From: Candidatus Heimdallarchaeota archaeon
Lineage (GTDB): Archaea > Asgardarchaeota > Heimdallarchaeia > JABLTI01
NCBI GenBank assembly: GCA_019894765.1
Contig: JAGXNT010000012.1
Location: forward strand, 1-37,752
DNA: 37,752 bases
Direction: 5' to 3'
Both the position numbers and the translations under genes were made by a program. This document shows positions 1 through 6,896 of the stretch, in pieces. The notes below the pieces were generated by a model. The model saw nothing but the letters and a program-made list of their open reading frames with translations. It was not told the origin of the DNA and made no database searches. The stretch's first letter is position 1. Each line of letters starts with the position of its first letter.

Positions 1-2
1 AA

Positions 3-107
3 GAAAAAGTAAGAGCTAGAAAAATCTATGTTCAATCACACTTTGAATTCCTTACAGCAGATTTAGGATACAATATTCCTCGAATACTTTCCCGTTTATT
101 TAGATGA
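3..107 (+). CDS. C-terminal fragment of an unidentified protein, cut by the window edge
   Basis: An open frame enters from the left edge and stops at TGA 105-107, giving 34 residues. The visible tail is basic and hydrophobic, ending in ...YNIPRILSRLFR. No motif allows a family call. The other two plus-strand frames hit stops within the first 20 bases, so this is the only frame that could carry a gene in from the left. Whether it is a real gene end cannot be decided from this piece. Confidence 0.35.
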   Translation, partial: EKVRARKIYVQSHFEFLTADLGYNIPRILSRLFR

Positions 108-389
108 GTGCCCTTTTTATCTCTCAAAGAAACAGAAACTTTGTCATATATAGACAAATCCTGCTGCTGCAATTTTTTGAAGAGGTCATTAGAATGACTT
201 TTTTGTGTTTTTCTTACTTTTTTCTTCTTCTTTTTTCTGACATCGAATCACTGAAAAGACTCCTCTCCACCTTATCGTCCTACCTATACAGAAGTTGATT
301 AGGTTATATAAATCTTGGGTTTATTAAAATAAAAAATTGAAAAAAGAATTAAAAACCTAATAAAAGCACTTTTTGAAAAGAAGAAAAGA

Positions 390-995
390 GTGAAGAGAGG
401 GAAAAAACAACAGATTATTAAGAAAGAAAAAGAATTGTATAGTAAAGAAGAGCATGAATGGAGAGCTTTTGTTATTATTAGTAAAAACATACTCTCGTCA
501 AATGAACGACGAGCCTTTATTTTCAAAATTGTTGGTTCAAGAGGGTGCAAGATAAGAATTGCCTTAGAGCAAAATGAAATTATGATTCGCTGGTCCAAAG
601 CGAAAGGATTACTTGAGAAAAAACTGATTTTTGAGGATTTTGTACAAATTATAAAAAAAGTCTACTTTAAGAAAGATAAGAGGAACACTCGAAGCATAAA
701 AACAGCTCAAGAAATGTGGTGTTTTCTCAGGGAAATAGAAGTAGGCAGCTATGTAGTGGTTCCTACCAAGCAAAGATTCTACATTGCTCGGATTGATAGC
801 GAACCATTCTTTGATGAGAAGTATGTGACTGTTAATGCTGCTTATCGACGAAGAGTAGAATGGTTAGGCTACAAGATACCAATACCCTATACTCGAGCAT
901 CAAAAGCGTTACGAGAGAAAATAGCTATCAGTAAAAACTGCTACGAGATCAGTGAACTTATTACTGATGTAGTATATAGTATGAGGGCAATATAG
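390..995 (+). CDS. Restriction-associated (Mrr/McrB-type accessory) beta-barrel domain protein
   Basis: This encodes 201 residues from a GTG start; no ATG start is available before a long stretch of conserved-looking sequence. The basic N-terminal ~90 residues are unrecognised. Residues ~108-165 resemble the small beta-barrel that precedes catalytic domains in Mrr-like and McrB-like restriction proteins: an alcohol/valine strand (GSYVVVPTKQRFYIARI), then an acidic turn, then YRRRVEWL, the hallmark end of that domain. No nuclease signature (D-x(n)-E-x-K) or Walker motif is visible, so the protein is either a stand-alone reader or recogniser, or a remnant of a larger restriction gene. It lies just upstream of a tRNA 3'-end repeat, which supports an accessory or defence-island origin. 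The domain resemblance is from motif recognition only; the function is inferred. Confidence 0.6.
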   Translation: MKRGKKQQIIKKEKELYSKEEHEWRAFVIISKNILSSNERRAFIFKIVGSRGCKIRIALEQNEIMIRWSKAKGLLEKKLIFEDFVQIIKKVYFKKDKRNTRSIKTAQEMWCFLREIEVGSYVVVPTKQRFYIARIDSEPFFDEKYVTVNAAYRRRVEWLGYKIPIPYTRASKALREKIAISKNCYEISELITDVVYSMRAI

Positions 996-1051
996 CCTTT
1001 TAAAGAAATCATCGAATACCGGAAATTGTTTGGCATGAAGATTTAATCCGC

Positions 1052-1081
1052 GCGTTCAAATCGTGCCCCCCGCACCAGTTA
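1052..1081 (+). repeat. tRNA 3'-end fragment, copy 1 (att-like direct repeat)
   Basis: This is a 30-bp direct repeat whose first 20 bases are gcgttcaaatcgtgcccccc; it ends in caccagtta. With two bases upstream it folds as a tRNA T-arm (stem GCGCG 1050-1054, loop TTCAAAT, stem CGTGC 1062-1066). It is followed by a 7-base acceptor strand CCCCCGC, discriminator A and CCA (1075-1077). A matching 5' strand GCGGGGG is not present upstream, so this is not a full tRNA gene. CCCCCGC-A-CCA is what archaeal tRNA-Leu usually ends with. It is best read as an attachment-site remnant. Confidence 0.75.
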
Positions 1082-1099
1082 ATTTATTATCCTTTTTTG

Positions 1100-1999
1100 C
1101 TAATTTCTTTTATATTCTTGAATGAGTTTTTCGGGATCTTCTTTTCCCAATTTTTGTGCAAACTCCAATGATGGTTGCTTAGCATTTGGATGTACGACAT
1201 TGTTCCAGTAAAGTTCATCGCAAAAATCACCATGATGTAGTGTTTGTGTCCTTCTCATATGAATTGTATATCCCTCATTATTACTTGGATGGTCTCTACT
1301 ATAACAAGAGCTAAGATAAGCGATGTCAGGATCATTAAGATCTTTGAGAACTTCATGAACGACACATCTATCAAATTTGTAGAATTCTTTGTAATCATCA
1401 TAAATAACAATCGTAAAGTCTCCTACTCCTAACTCTCGATATTGCTTCATAATACGTTCTCTTGAATCAATTCTCGTTACTTTTCTGGGATCTTCGGGGA
1501 TTTCCGGGGGATTTTGTTCTTTCCGTTCCTTAATCAAATATTCGACAATTTCTTTGTATAATTTGATGGCTTCTTCTTTTCCAAATACATCTTCAATTGC
1601 TTTGACTCTATAGTAAGAGAGATGACTTGATGCTTTCCGAACATTAAAATATCGAATTCTAATTTCTTCCTCGGTAGTATTCAGACCTTCTGGGAGTTCA
1701 AGTAACTGACCTATAAAATTGCAAATTGTTTTTTCAAGTTCAGGATATTTATTCAATATTGTTAGATTTTGTTCTATCGTTTCGATATTAAACAACTCAA
1801 TATCGCATTGAAAATCCTTTATTTCATCATTTAATCTTTTTTGAAAACCTTGCAAGTATTTTTCTAATTTGTTTGGTTTTAGTTTGTCGAAGTACTTAAT
1901 TACTGAATCAGTTTGCTCAAAATTACTTTTCAGAAATTCAATAAGATTAATTTTACTTTTTACTTCTGCATTAAAAAATCTGCATGATTCTATTTTCAT
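1100..1999 (-). CDS. L-2-amino-thiazoline-4-carboxylate hydrolase-like protein
   Basis: This encodes 299 residues from ATG, with an SD-like GTGAGGG a few bases upstream. The C-terminal third (about residues 190-275) looks like the ATC hydrolase family. It has a beta segment DFTIVIYDDYKEFYKF, a Cys/Asp-rich stretch (CVVHEVL, CYSRDHPSN), then the family-style ending RRTQTLHHGDFCDELYW, where Arg, Thr, Gly and the Cys-Asp pair are typical. The N-terminal ~130 residues are helical and not recognised. Many members of this family are not true ATC hydrolases, so the substrate is unknown. The gene is framed by two tRNA 3'-end repeats, one 18 bp past its stop and one upstream of its promoter region, so it may be cargo of a small integrated segment. 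Confidence 0.6.
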   Translation of the reverse strand: MKIESCRFFNAEVKSKINLIEFLKSNFEQTDSVIKYFDKLKPNKLEKYLQGFQKRLNDEIKDFQCDIELFNIETIEQNLTILNKYPELEKTICNFIGQLLELPEGLNTTEEEIRIRYFNVRKASSHLSYYRVKAIEDVFGKEEAIKLYKEIVEYLIKERKEQNPPEIPEDPRKVTRIDSRERIMKQYRELGVGDFTIVIYDDYKEFYKFDRCVVHEVLKDLNDPDIAYLSSCYSRDHPSNNEGYTIHMRRTQTLHHGDFCDELYWNNVVHPNAKQPSLEFAQKLGKEDPEKLIQEYKRN

Positions 2000-2137
2000 T
2001 CTTTTCCCTCACTTTTTTCTAATAAATTTTGAGATATGTTCTCAATTGATTTACTTAATATCAAAAGACTTATTACCCTTTATTAAGAATGTCTTCTCTC
2101 TAATATGGGAAAATACTTATTTTTTATCACTCTATAT

Positions 2138-2167
2138 GCGTTCAAATCGTGCCCCCCACACCAGTTA
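2138..2167 (+). repeat. tRNA 3'-end fragment, copy 2 (att-like direct repeat)
   Basis: This is the second copy of the 30-bp repeat, same orientation, 1,086 bp from copy 1, with one mismatch (A for G in the acceptor strand). Here the bases 5' of the core no longer complete the T-stem, so this copy is a shorter or more decayed tRNA end. Its last three bases are the stop codon of the MFS gene on the other strand. Confidence 0.75.
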
Positions 2168-3556
2168 TTTTTCATCACCTTTTTCATTAAGACCATTGTT
2201 ATTATCTTGACTAACAGCTTTTCTTTTCCGAGCAAGAGATAATCCTATTACCCCAAATATTATGTTGAACAATATTATGCCAGCACCAATATATGTGATA
2301 ATTTCTAAAGATACTGATTGGGAAATTAAAAGTGAACCAAGAGACCCACCTAATCCGAAAGAGATTATTCCTGCAGTTTGGAAAATACCAAGAATCATTT
2401 CTTTGTTTACTTCATGATTATGGAAATGAGCATGAATACCCAGCTCCATTCCTCTGCTACGTGCATAGCTAAAATTTATGTGCTTATGTTCATGCTTTGT
2501 TGCTGCAAATTTTTCATCCGTTTTCAAACGATCCTCAATTGTTAGCACTTCACAATTTCGAGCTGGTTCCATGAGTGCTTCAGCAACGCCAACAATAATG
2601 AAGGCAGATCCTAATACATAGAAACCTGGGGCGAGTGGATACATGATAACTCCTACTCCTTTTATGATAATACTGAGAATAATAGGAAGCCAATTACCAA
2701 ATTTATCCGCTAGTTTTCCTGTGAAAATTTGTGAAATACCCCAAACAGCATCTCCAAGGAAGAAAATAACTCCCGTAGTTGCCTCTGTGAAACCGTGATT
2801 AGTAAACATAACTAACAAGTTTGGTGTGTATAATCCATGGGATAAATCATACAGGCAATATAGTACGAGCATGAAAATAAATGAAGGTATAAGAAAGAGT
2901 TTCTTCAAATCTTTGAAGTGAAAGTGACTAATCGTAATTTTATCTTTACGTTCAAGTACTTTTCTTGCTTTTAGTGATTGATATACACTGATGAAAATTG
3001 GAATAAGAGATACAACGATTGCAAATAAGAAACTCATTTGTAATGCAGTAAATCTGCCCGAAAAATTCCATACTTCAAACAAGTAAGTTTTCATCAAACC
3101 ACCGATACCTTGTCCGAGAGCTGTTCCTAAGAAAACCGCTCCCAATAAGGTTCCAATGGCTTCAGAAATATTGTCTTTTGCTTCAGCTGAACAAAGAGTC
3201 AAAACTGCAATTGTTAAGACACCAAAACCAAGCCCCTCAAAGAATTTCGAGAAAAACATAATAGGATACCAAGGAATAACAGGTAAAGCTACGGCAAGGA
3301 TCCAAGAACTAACACCAACAAGAAAATCGAAACCTGTTTTAGCAAGAAGTTTTGATAGAACAAAAATCCCCAATAATTGACCGATAGAAAAAGCTGCTGT
3401 TGCAAGAGAGACTAATGCTTCATTTCCCCCCAACTCAATGAAACGAAGAGGATATAAAAATCGTCCAATACCTAAACCGATCGAGGAAAACAGGATAGCA
3501 AGATAAGAAATCGCAATTTGTCTGTTTTGAAATAAGAGGATGTTTGGTTTCTTCAT
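2165..3556 (-). CDS. MFS transporter with a histidine-rich loop
   Basis: This encodes 463 residues from the ATG at 3556, which sits 2 bases after the stop of the upstream HxlR gene. A longer frame from 3598 would overlap that gene by 40 bases and looks less likely. About 12 hydrophobic segments and a GKLADKFG loop before segment 8 are typical of major facilitator exporters. The unusual part is an extended loop between segments 10 and 11 (about residues 335-385). It carries two His clusters, KHEHKH (354-359) and HAHFHNH (375-381), which look like a metal-binding segment. Coupling to an HxlR-type sensor regulator suggests inducible efflux. The substrate is not known; the His clusters make a metal or metal complex one possibility. 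Confidence 0.85.
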   Translation of the reverse strand: MKKPNILLFQNRQIAISYLAILFSSIGLGIGRFLYPLRFIELGGNEALVSLATAAFSIGQLLGIFVLSKLLAKTGFDFLVGVSSWILAVALPVIPWYPIMFFSKFFEGLGFGVLTIAVLTLCSAEAKDNISEAIGTLLGAVFLGTALGQGIGGLMKTYLFEVWNFSGRFTALQMSFLFAIVVSLIPIFISVYQSLKARKVLERKDKITISHFHFKDLKKLFLIPSFIFMLVLYCLYDLSHGLYTPNLLVMFTNHGFTEATTGVIFFLGDAVWGISQIFTGKLADKFGNWLPIILSIIIKGVGVIMYPLAPGFYVLGSAFIIVGVAEALMEPARNCEVLTIEDRLKTDEKFAATKHEHKHINFSYARSRGMELGIHAHFHNHEVNKEMILGIFQTAGIISFGLGGSLGSLLISQSVSLEIITYIGAGIILFNIIFGVIGLSLARKRKAVSQDNNNGLNEKGDEK

Positions 3557-3558
3557 GG

Positions 3559-3930
3559 TTACTGAGTCACTTCTTGTGTATCTTTCTTGGTTGCCCATTC
3601 CATCAATGGAATTATTGCGTCTATTAGCTCTCTACCCTCCTTAGATAATGAGTATTCCACACGCAAAGGAACTTCAGCGAATGCCTTTCTAGCAATCAAA
3701 TTAGCTTTTTCAAGTTCTTTTAATCTTTGAGATAATGTCTTCGGATTGATTCCCTCAAATTGGCCCATGATTTTGTTGAATCTAATCGTTTTATGATTTC
3801 CAATTACAACGATAATTAATAGTGTCCATTTCTTGCTGAGAATATCGATAATTCCTTTTACTGGACATAAACAAATTTTGCCTTCTTTTAGTCCCTCCTT
3901 AATGAGATTGGTTTCACTTGCATTTCTCAT
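3559..3930 (-). CDS. HxlR-family winged-helix transcriptional regulator
   Basis: This encodes 123 residues, the usual HxlR length. The family pattern is clear: an N-terminal Cys pair (CLCPVKGIIDILSKKW, with Cys21 and Cys23), a recognition helix region GINPKTLSQRLKELEKANLI, and a wing ending VPLRVEYSLSKEGREL. The conserved N-terminal cysteines are the thiol sensor in studied members such as YodB and HypR. The gene heads a two-gene operon with the MFS transporter, overlapping dyads upstream fit autoregulation, and the role is probably to de-repress efflux under electrophile, redox or drug stress. Confidence 0.9.
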   Translation of the reverse strand: MRNASETNLIKEGLKEGKICLCPVKGIIDILSKKWTLLIIVVIGNHKTIRFNKIMGQFEGINPKTLSQRLKELEKANLIARKAFAEVPLRVEYSLSKEGRELIDAIIPLMEWATKKDTQEVTQ

Positions 3931-3995
3931 AGCTATTCACTGTTTGTTTATTAGCCACAATGTAAACTACTTGCTCTCTTATATACTTTATTATA

Positions 3996-4017
3996 TATAG
4001 TTACTATAAAAAAGTAA
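3996..4017. promoter_or_regulatory. Candidate HxlR operator and promoter region
   Basis: TATAGTTACTATA (3996-4008) is a perfect 6+1+6 dyad. It overlaps a second dyad, TTACT-N7-AGTAA (4001-4017). Both resemble the TAGTTACT/AGTAACTA half-sites reported for HxlR-type regulators. On the minus strand a TATA-like run (TATATATAATAAAG, about 3984-3997) lies directly downstream, about 55-65 bases before the HxlR start. Binding here would cover the TATA/BRE region. This is a sequence-based inference. Confidence 0.5.
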
Positions 4018-4142
4018 GTGCCATATAATCTTTAAATGACTAAGAAATCTAAATCTATCTTTCAAAAAAACAAACAAAAATTCAGAAGATACTTATGTGA
4101 GTTCGGGGTTTATTTTACATCTCTCACACAAGTTTTTCTTTT

Positions 4143-5189
4143 TTAATTTTCATTGAATTTTAGTGCAAGGACATGATCTGTTTCGAAAATATCAAAACCA
4201 AAGTTTTTCAAAGAATTAAGTAAGTGTTCATCAGTTTTTCTTATCATTGTGATTGTATTCAATTCAAAGGCGGTGTTACTTTTTATGTGGTTCAAGGCAT
4301 AATTGATTAAAGGTTGGGTTATTTCTTTGTTGTGAGCTGGATCAACTATAAGATCCAAATCATGACAACTATCTTTCGAGCGTCCAACACTTACAAATAA
4401 GACTCCTACTATCTTATCCTGATAATGAATTGTCCATCTGATGCTTTTCATTCGAATAAATAATTTCACAATAGGTCTCAGTAATCTCATGATAAACGGT
4501 TTTTGATATTTTATTTTGTTGACAGACAAATAATCTAAAACTGATTGCGGTGTTGCAATTTCTTCTAATTTATACATTTCAAGACTTGTTTTTTTATCTT
4601 GCTTTCGAGCTTGTATAGAATAACCAGTAGGTAATTCTTGCTGAGAAATAGACGATAGTTTACCGCTTTCTAGCTTTAATTTTGCTCGAGTATCAAAGTG
4701 ATTGAATCCAAGGTTTCGATATAACCTGTAAGCGGGTTCGTTTTCCTCTAAAACTTCCAAAACACACATTTTGGCATTGTGCTTCTTCGCATGGTCTATT
4801 GATTCATATATTAGTTTCTTAGCTAGACCTCGTCTGCGATAATCTGGATGAGTAGCTACCATCGCAATTTCCCAAAAATCACCACTATACCCGACATTGA
4901 CAGTAGAGACAATTTTCCCCTCGCTGTTTTCATAAACAAAACCATCAAGAGCATGCCTAAAGTTTTTGGAAAAAATACCCATAAATCTAAAGAAAGGCAT
5001 AAACGCTTTCATCTCAGACAGCATTGCTCTAACCGATGCTCCTTTTGCTGATAGTTCCTTCTCAAAGATTTCATCATAAAAAGGAATTAATTCCTCGAAA
5101 TCTTGCTTTAGATTTAAAGGACGTAAAGCAAATTCTTCATTCTCTAATTTCTTTATTGGATCTTTCATTTCAACTTTTGTTTCTGTCAT
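4143..5189 (-). CDS. Double GNAT-type N-acetyltransferase
   Basis: This encodes 348 residues from the ATG at 5189, chosen over an upstream TTG at 5204 because GGAAGAG sits just 5' of the ATG as a ribosome site. Residues ~15-170 form a GNAT domain with the acetyl-CoA loop motif VATHPDYRRRGLAKKL and the usual end EPAYRLYRNLGF. Residues ~185-348 look like a second, degenerate GNAT fold (KIVGVLFVSVGR, then DLIVDPAHNKEITQPLINYAL) without an intact R/Q-x-x-G-x-G/A loop. The acceptor substrate is unknown. It is transcribed away from the wHTH gene at 5354 across a shared region with three operator-like repeats. Confidence 0.8.
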   Translation of the reverse strand: MTETKVEMKDPIKKLENEEFALRPLNLKQDFEELIPFYDEIFEKELSAKGASVRAMLSEMKAFMPFFRFMGIFSKNFRHALDGFVYENSEGKIVSTVNVGYSGDFWEIAMVATHPDYRRRGLAKKLIYESIDHAKKHNAKMCVLEVLEENEPAYRLYRNLGFNHFDTRAKLKLESGKLSSISQQELPTGYSIQARKQDKKTSLEMYKLEEIATPQSVLDYLSVNKIKYQKPFIMRLLRPIVKLFIRMKSIRWTIHYQDKIVGVLFVSVGRSKDSCHDLDLIVDPAHNKEITQPLINYALNHIKSNTAFELNTITMIRKTDEHLLNSLKNFGFDIFETDHVLALKFNEN

Positions 5190-5214
5190 TTTTTTCTCTT
5201 CCAAGGCTTTATTA

Positions 5215-5300
5215 TTTGATGATTAAAACAATTTGATGATTAAATCTTAAACAATCTGCTATATAAATGATTGGATAATCCAATTAATTTGATGATTAAA
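5215..5300. promoter_or_regulatory. Three operator-like repeats plus a dyad between divergent genes
   Basis: TTTGATGATTAAA occurs three times, at 5215-5227, 5232-5244 and 5288-5300; each is a near palindrome. Between them lies a perfect 7+1+7 dyad, ATTGGATAATCCAAT (5270-5284). The third copy abuts TTTATATAG (5299-5307), a TATA-like box for the gene at 5354. A TATATAAATG run at 5261-5270 could serve the minus-strand gene. The layout suggests one regulator, most simply the wHTH protein encoded next door, controlling both divergent promoters. Confidence 0.55.
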
Positions 5301-5353
5301 TTTATATAGTTGTTTTAGTAAAAGTTAATAAAAATTAAACTGAGAATAAGACT

Positions 5354-6133
5354 ATGGAAAAGAAAATCAAGGATTTAGATGTTAAATACAAGGAAAAAAA
5401 GGAAGATAAAGAGATTCTAGAGAGAATAGCAGATGTTTACAAGATTGAAACACGGCATGCAATCATTATGGCGATTAATGCATTTGGTTCATCTAACATC
5501 AAGAAGCTAGCTAAAATACTGAATAAAAACGAAGCTACCATTTACTATCACATTAAGGAATTAATCAAGAAACCTGAATTATTGCGATTAGATGAAGAGA
5601 TTACACATAGTCAAAAAGGCATTTTTTATAAATTAACTGATTTAGCCCTAGAACATTTCAGCGAACCACCGATAGAGAAAATGGAAGAAGTTTTTACAAA
5701 ATTACATGAAGCCATCTCAAGTAAAACAGATGAGGAGATAGCAACATTTTATTATAATCTCATGGCTAAAAATCCGGATATTGGGGATACTGCTCACAAG
5801 GATAGAAAGAGGTTAGCCTATAATCACATACTTGAGAATTTTATGATAAATAATTTAGAGCGAATTGAAAAAGCTGTTAAGAGTGGTGCTAAACCAAAGG
5901 ACAAGGATTATCCAATCGGAAGTATATCCATAAGCATGATCGATTTGAAGATTTCCAAACCAAGACACCTATTTGAGATTCTTAAAACAATAGCAGAAAT
6001 GTATGGCAAGTTGTATCGCTTACAAGATAAATTCACTAAAGAGATGAATGAACAATCAATTCCTGAAGAAGAACGTATCGTTGTTCATTATCACACGGTG
6101 GGTGGTGAGCTGAAAGAATTCGAGCTCGAATAG
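5354..6133 (+). CDS. ArsR-like winged-helix transcriptional regulator
   Basis: This encodes 259 residues. Residues ~20-105 form a winged helix: helix 2-turn-helix 3 in NIKKLAKILNKNEATIYYHIKEL and a wing around KGIFYKLTDLALEHF. The rest (~110-259) is a helical sensor or dimer region with no recognised ligand domain. The winged helix is close to ArsR-type archaeal regulators. It is divergent from the double-GNAT gene and preceded by three repeated 13-bp boxes, so it probably regulates itself and that neighbour. Transcription ends at a hairpin shared with the flavodoxin gene. Confidence 0.75.
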   Translation: MEKKIKDLDVKYKEKKEDKEILERIADVYKIETRHAIIMAINAFGSSNIKKLAKILNKNEATIYYHIKELIKKPELLRLDEEITHSQKGIFYKLTDLALEHFSEPPIEKMEEVFTKLHEAISSKTDEEIATFYYNLMAKNPDIGDTAHKDRKRLAYNHILENFMINNLERIEKAVKSGAKPKDKDYPIGSISISMIDLKISKPRHLFEILKTIAEMYGKLYRLQDKFTKEMNEQSIPEEERIVVHYHTVGGELKEFELE

Positions 6134-6148
6134 AGTAAAAATAATGTC

Positions 6149-6169
6149 TAGTGCTATAACTTAGCACTA
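6149..6169. terminator. Hairpin between convergent genes
   Basis: TAGTGCTA-TAACT-TAGCACTA is a perfect 8-bp stem with a 5-base loop. It begins 16 bases after the stop of the wHTH gene and ends 2 bases before the stop of the convergent flavodoxin gene. It is probably a bidirectional 3' end element. Confidence 0.6.
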
Positions 6170-6170
6170 C

Positions 6171-6650
6171 TTAGAGATCATTGATTTCTTTGCCAAATTC
6201 CATAGCCTTTTTCTTACCAATCCAGAAAAATCGTTTGAAATTGTATTGATTAATGACTTGAGCTCCTTCTGCTTCGATTTTTTCCTTCATATACTCAAGT
6301 GTACCTTTTCCACTAAACCGAGCTGTGGTGAAAATGACTACTTTTTTTCCGCTGAAATTTTTCATTCTCTTCATTATTTCATGAAATGTACCGGGTGGTT
6401 TGTTTCCGTAAGTAGGCATACCAAAGAAAACCAAATCATGGCTTGCAGCATCAAGGCTATTCAATTCATTTTCAATCAATGAGAAATCTCCTTTCTCAAA
6501 GTCGTCAAAGACTTGTATTCTTTGAAAGAAATTCCCAGGTAATTCTATGGGAACAAAAGTTACTTCATACTTCGTTAGTGCACTAGCAACTGCATGTGCA
6601 GTTTTCTTTGTTCGGCCACCCATTGTGTAATAAACAATTAACGCTTTCAT
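6171..6650 (-). CDS. Flavodoxin-family protein
   Basis: This encodes 159 residues from the ATG at 6650; the alternative TTG three codons upstream has no better ribosome site. The N-terminus KALIVYYTMGGRTKKTA is a beta strand followed by the FMN-phosphate loop of flavodoxins. A second loop, VFFGMPTYGNKPP, and the strand KVVIFTTARF match the rest of the fold. Length fits short-chain flavodoxins. It probably carries electrons as an FMN protein in the cytoplasm; the partner is not evident from its neighbours. Confidence 0.85.
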   Translation of the reverse strand: MKALIVYYTMGGRTKKTAHAVASALTKYEVTFVPIELPGNFFQRIQVFDDFEKGDFSLIENELNSLDAASHDLVFFGMPTYGNKPPGTFHEIMKRMKNFSGKKVVIFTTARFSGKGTLEYMKEKIEAEGAQVINQYNFKRFFWIGKKKAMEFGKEINDL

Positions 6651-6823
6651 TGTAAACAATTATGATAAAACAAATGAGTATTTATTATTTCCTAATTTTT
6701 GATTATTTATATCAAATTTTTCAATAATTTTTTTATAAGAGTACTTTATGTAAAAAGTAAGGTTGCGATTATGTTTACCTTATCTATTCATCTAGAATTC
6801 ACTTGGCGTGATTGGTTCTAAAT

Positions 6824-6876
6824 CCTCCTAGATGATGTTAGGTAACACAAGCAACTTGTTTTAGCATTTTAGGAGG
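6824..6876 (+). promoter_or_regulatory. trpS leader with an anti-SD inverted repeat
   Basis: CCTCCTA (6824-6830) is perfectly complementary to TAGGAGG (6870-6876), the strong SD sequence before trpS. The 39-base loop contains two mutually exclusive small hairpins: TGTT-AGGT-AACA and ACAAG-CAA-CTTGT. The arrangement could expose or hide the SD. The SD lies 20 bases before the ATG at 6897, an unusually long gap; an in-frame ATT at 6885 would be 8 bases away. A riboswitch-like role is inference. Confidence 0.4.
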
Positions 6877-6896
6877 TTTTTCAAATTACTAAAGAG

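Noticed and set aside
104..298. 64-residue plus-strand frame
   Set aside because: Low-complexity Phe/Leu/Ser-rich translation of T-rich DNA with no ribosome site; looks like chance.
1040..1080. Complete tRNA-Leu gene
   Set aside because: Only the T-arm and 3' acceptor strand are present; no matching GCGGGGG 5' strand, D-arm or anticodon arm is found upstream.
5215..5350. C/D-box guide RNA suggested by repeated TGATGA
   Set aside because: C-box-like TGATGA occurs three times but properly spaced D or D' boxes (CTGA) are missing; the copies are longer identical 13-mers that fit operators better.
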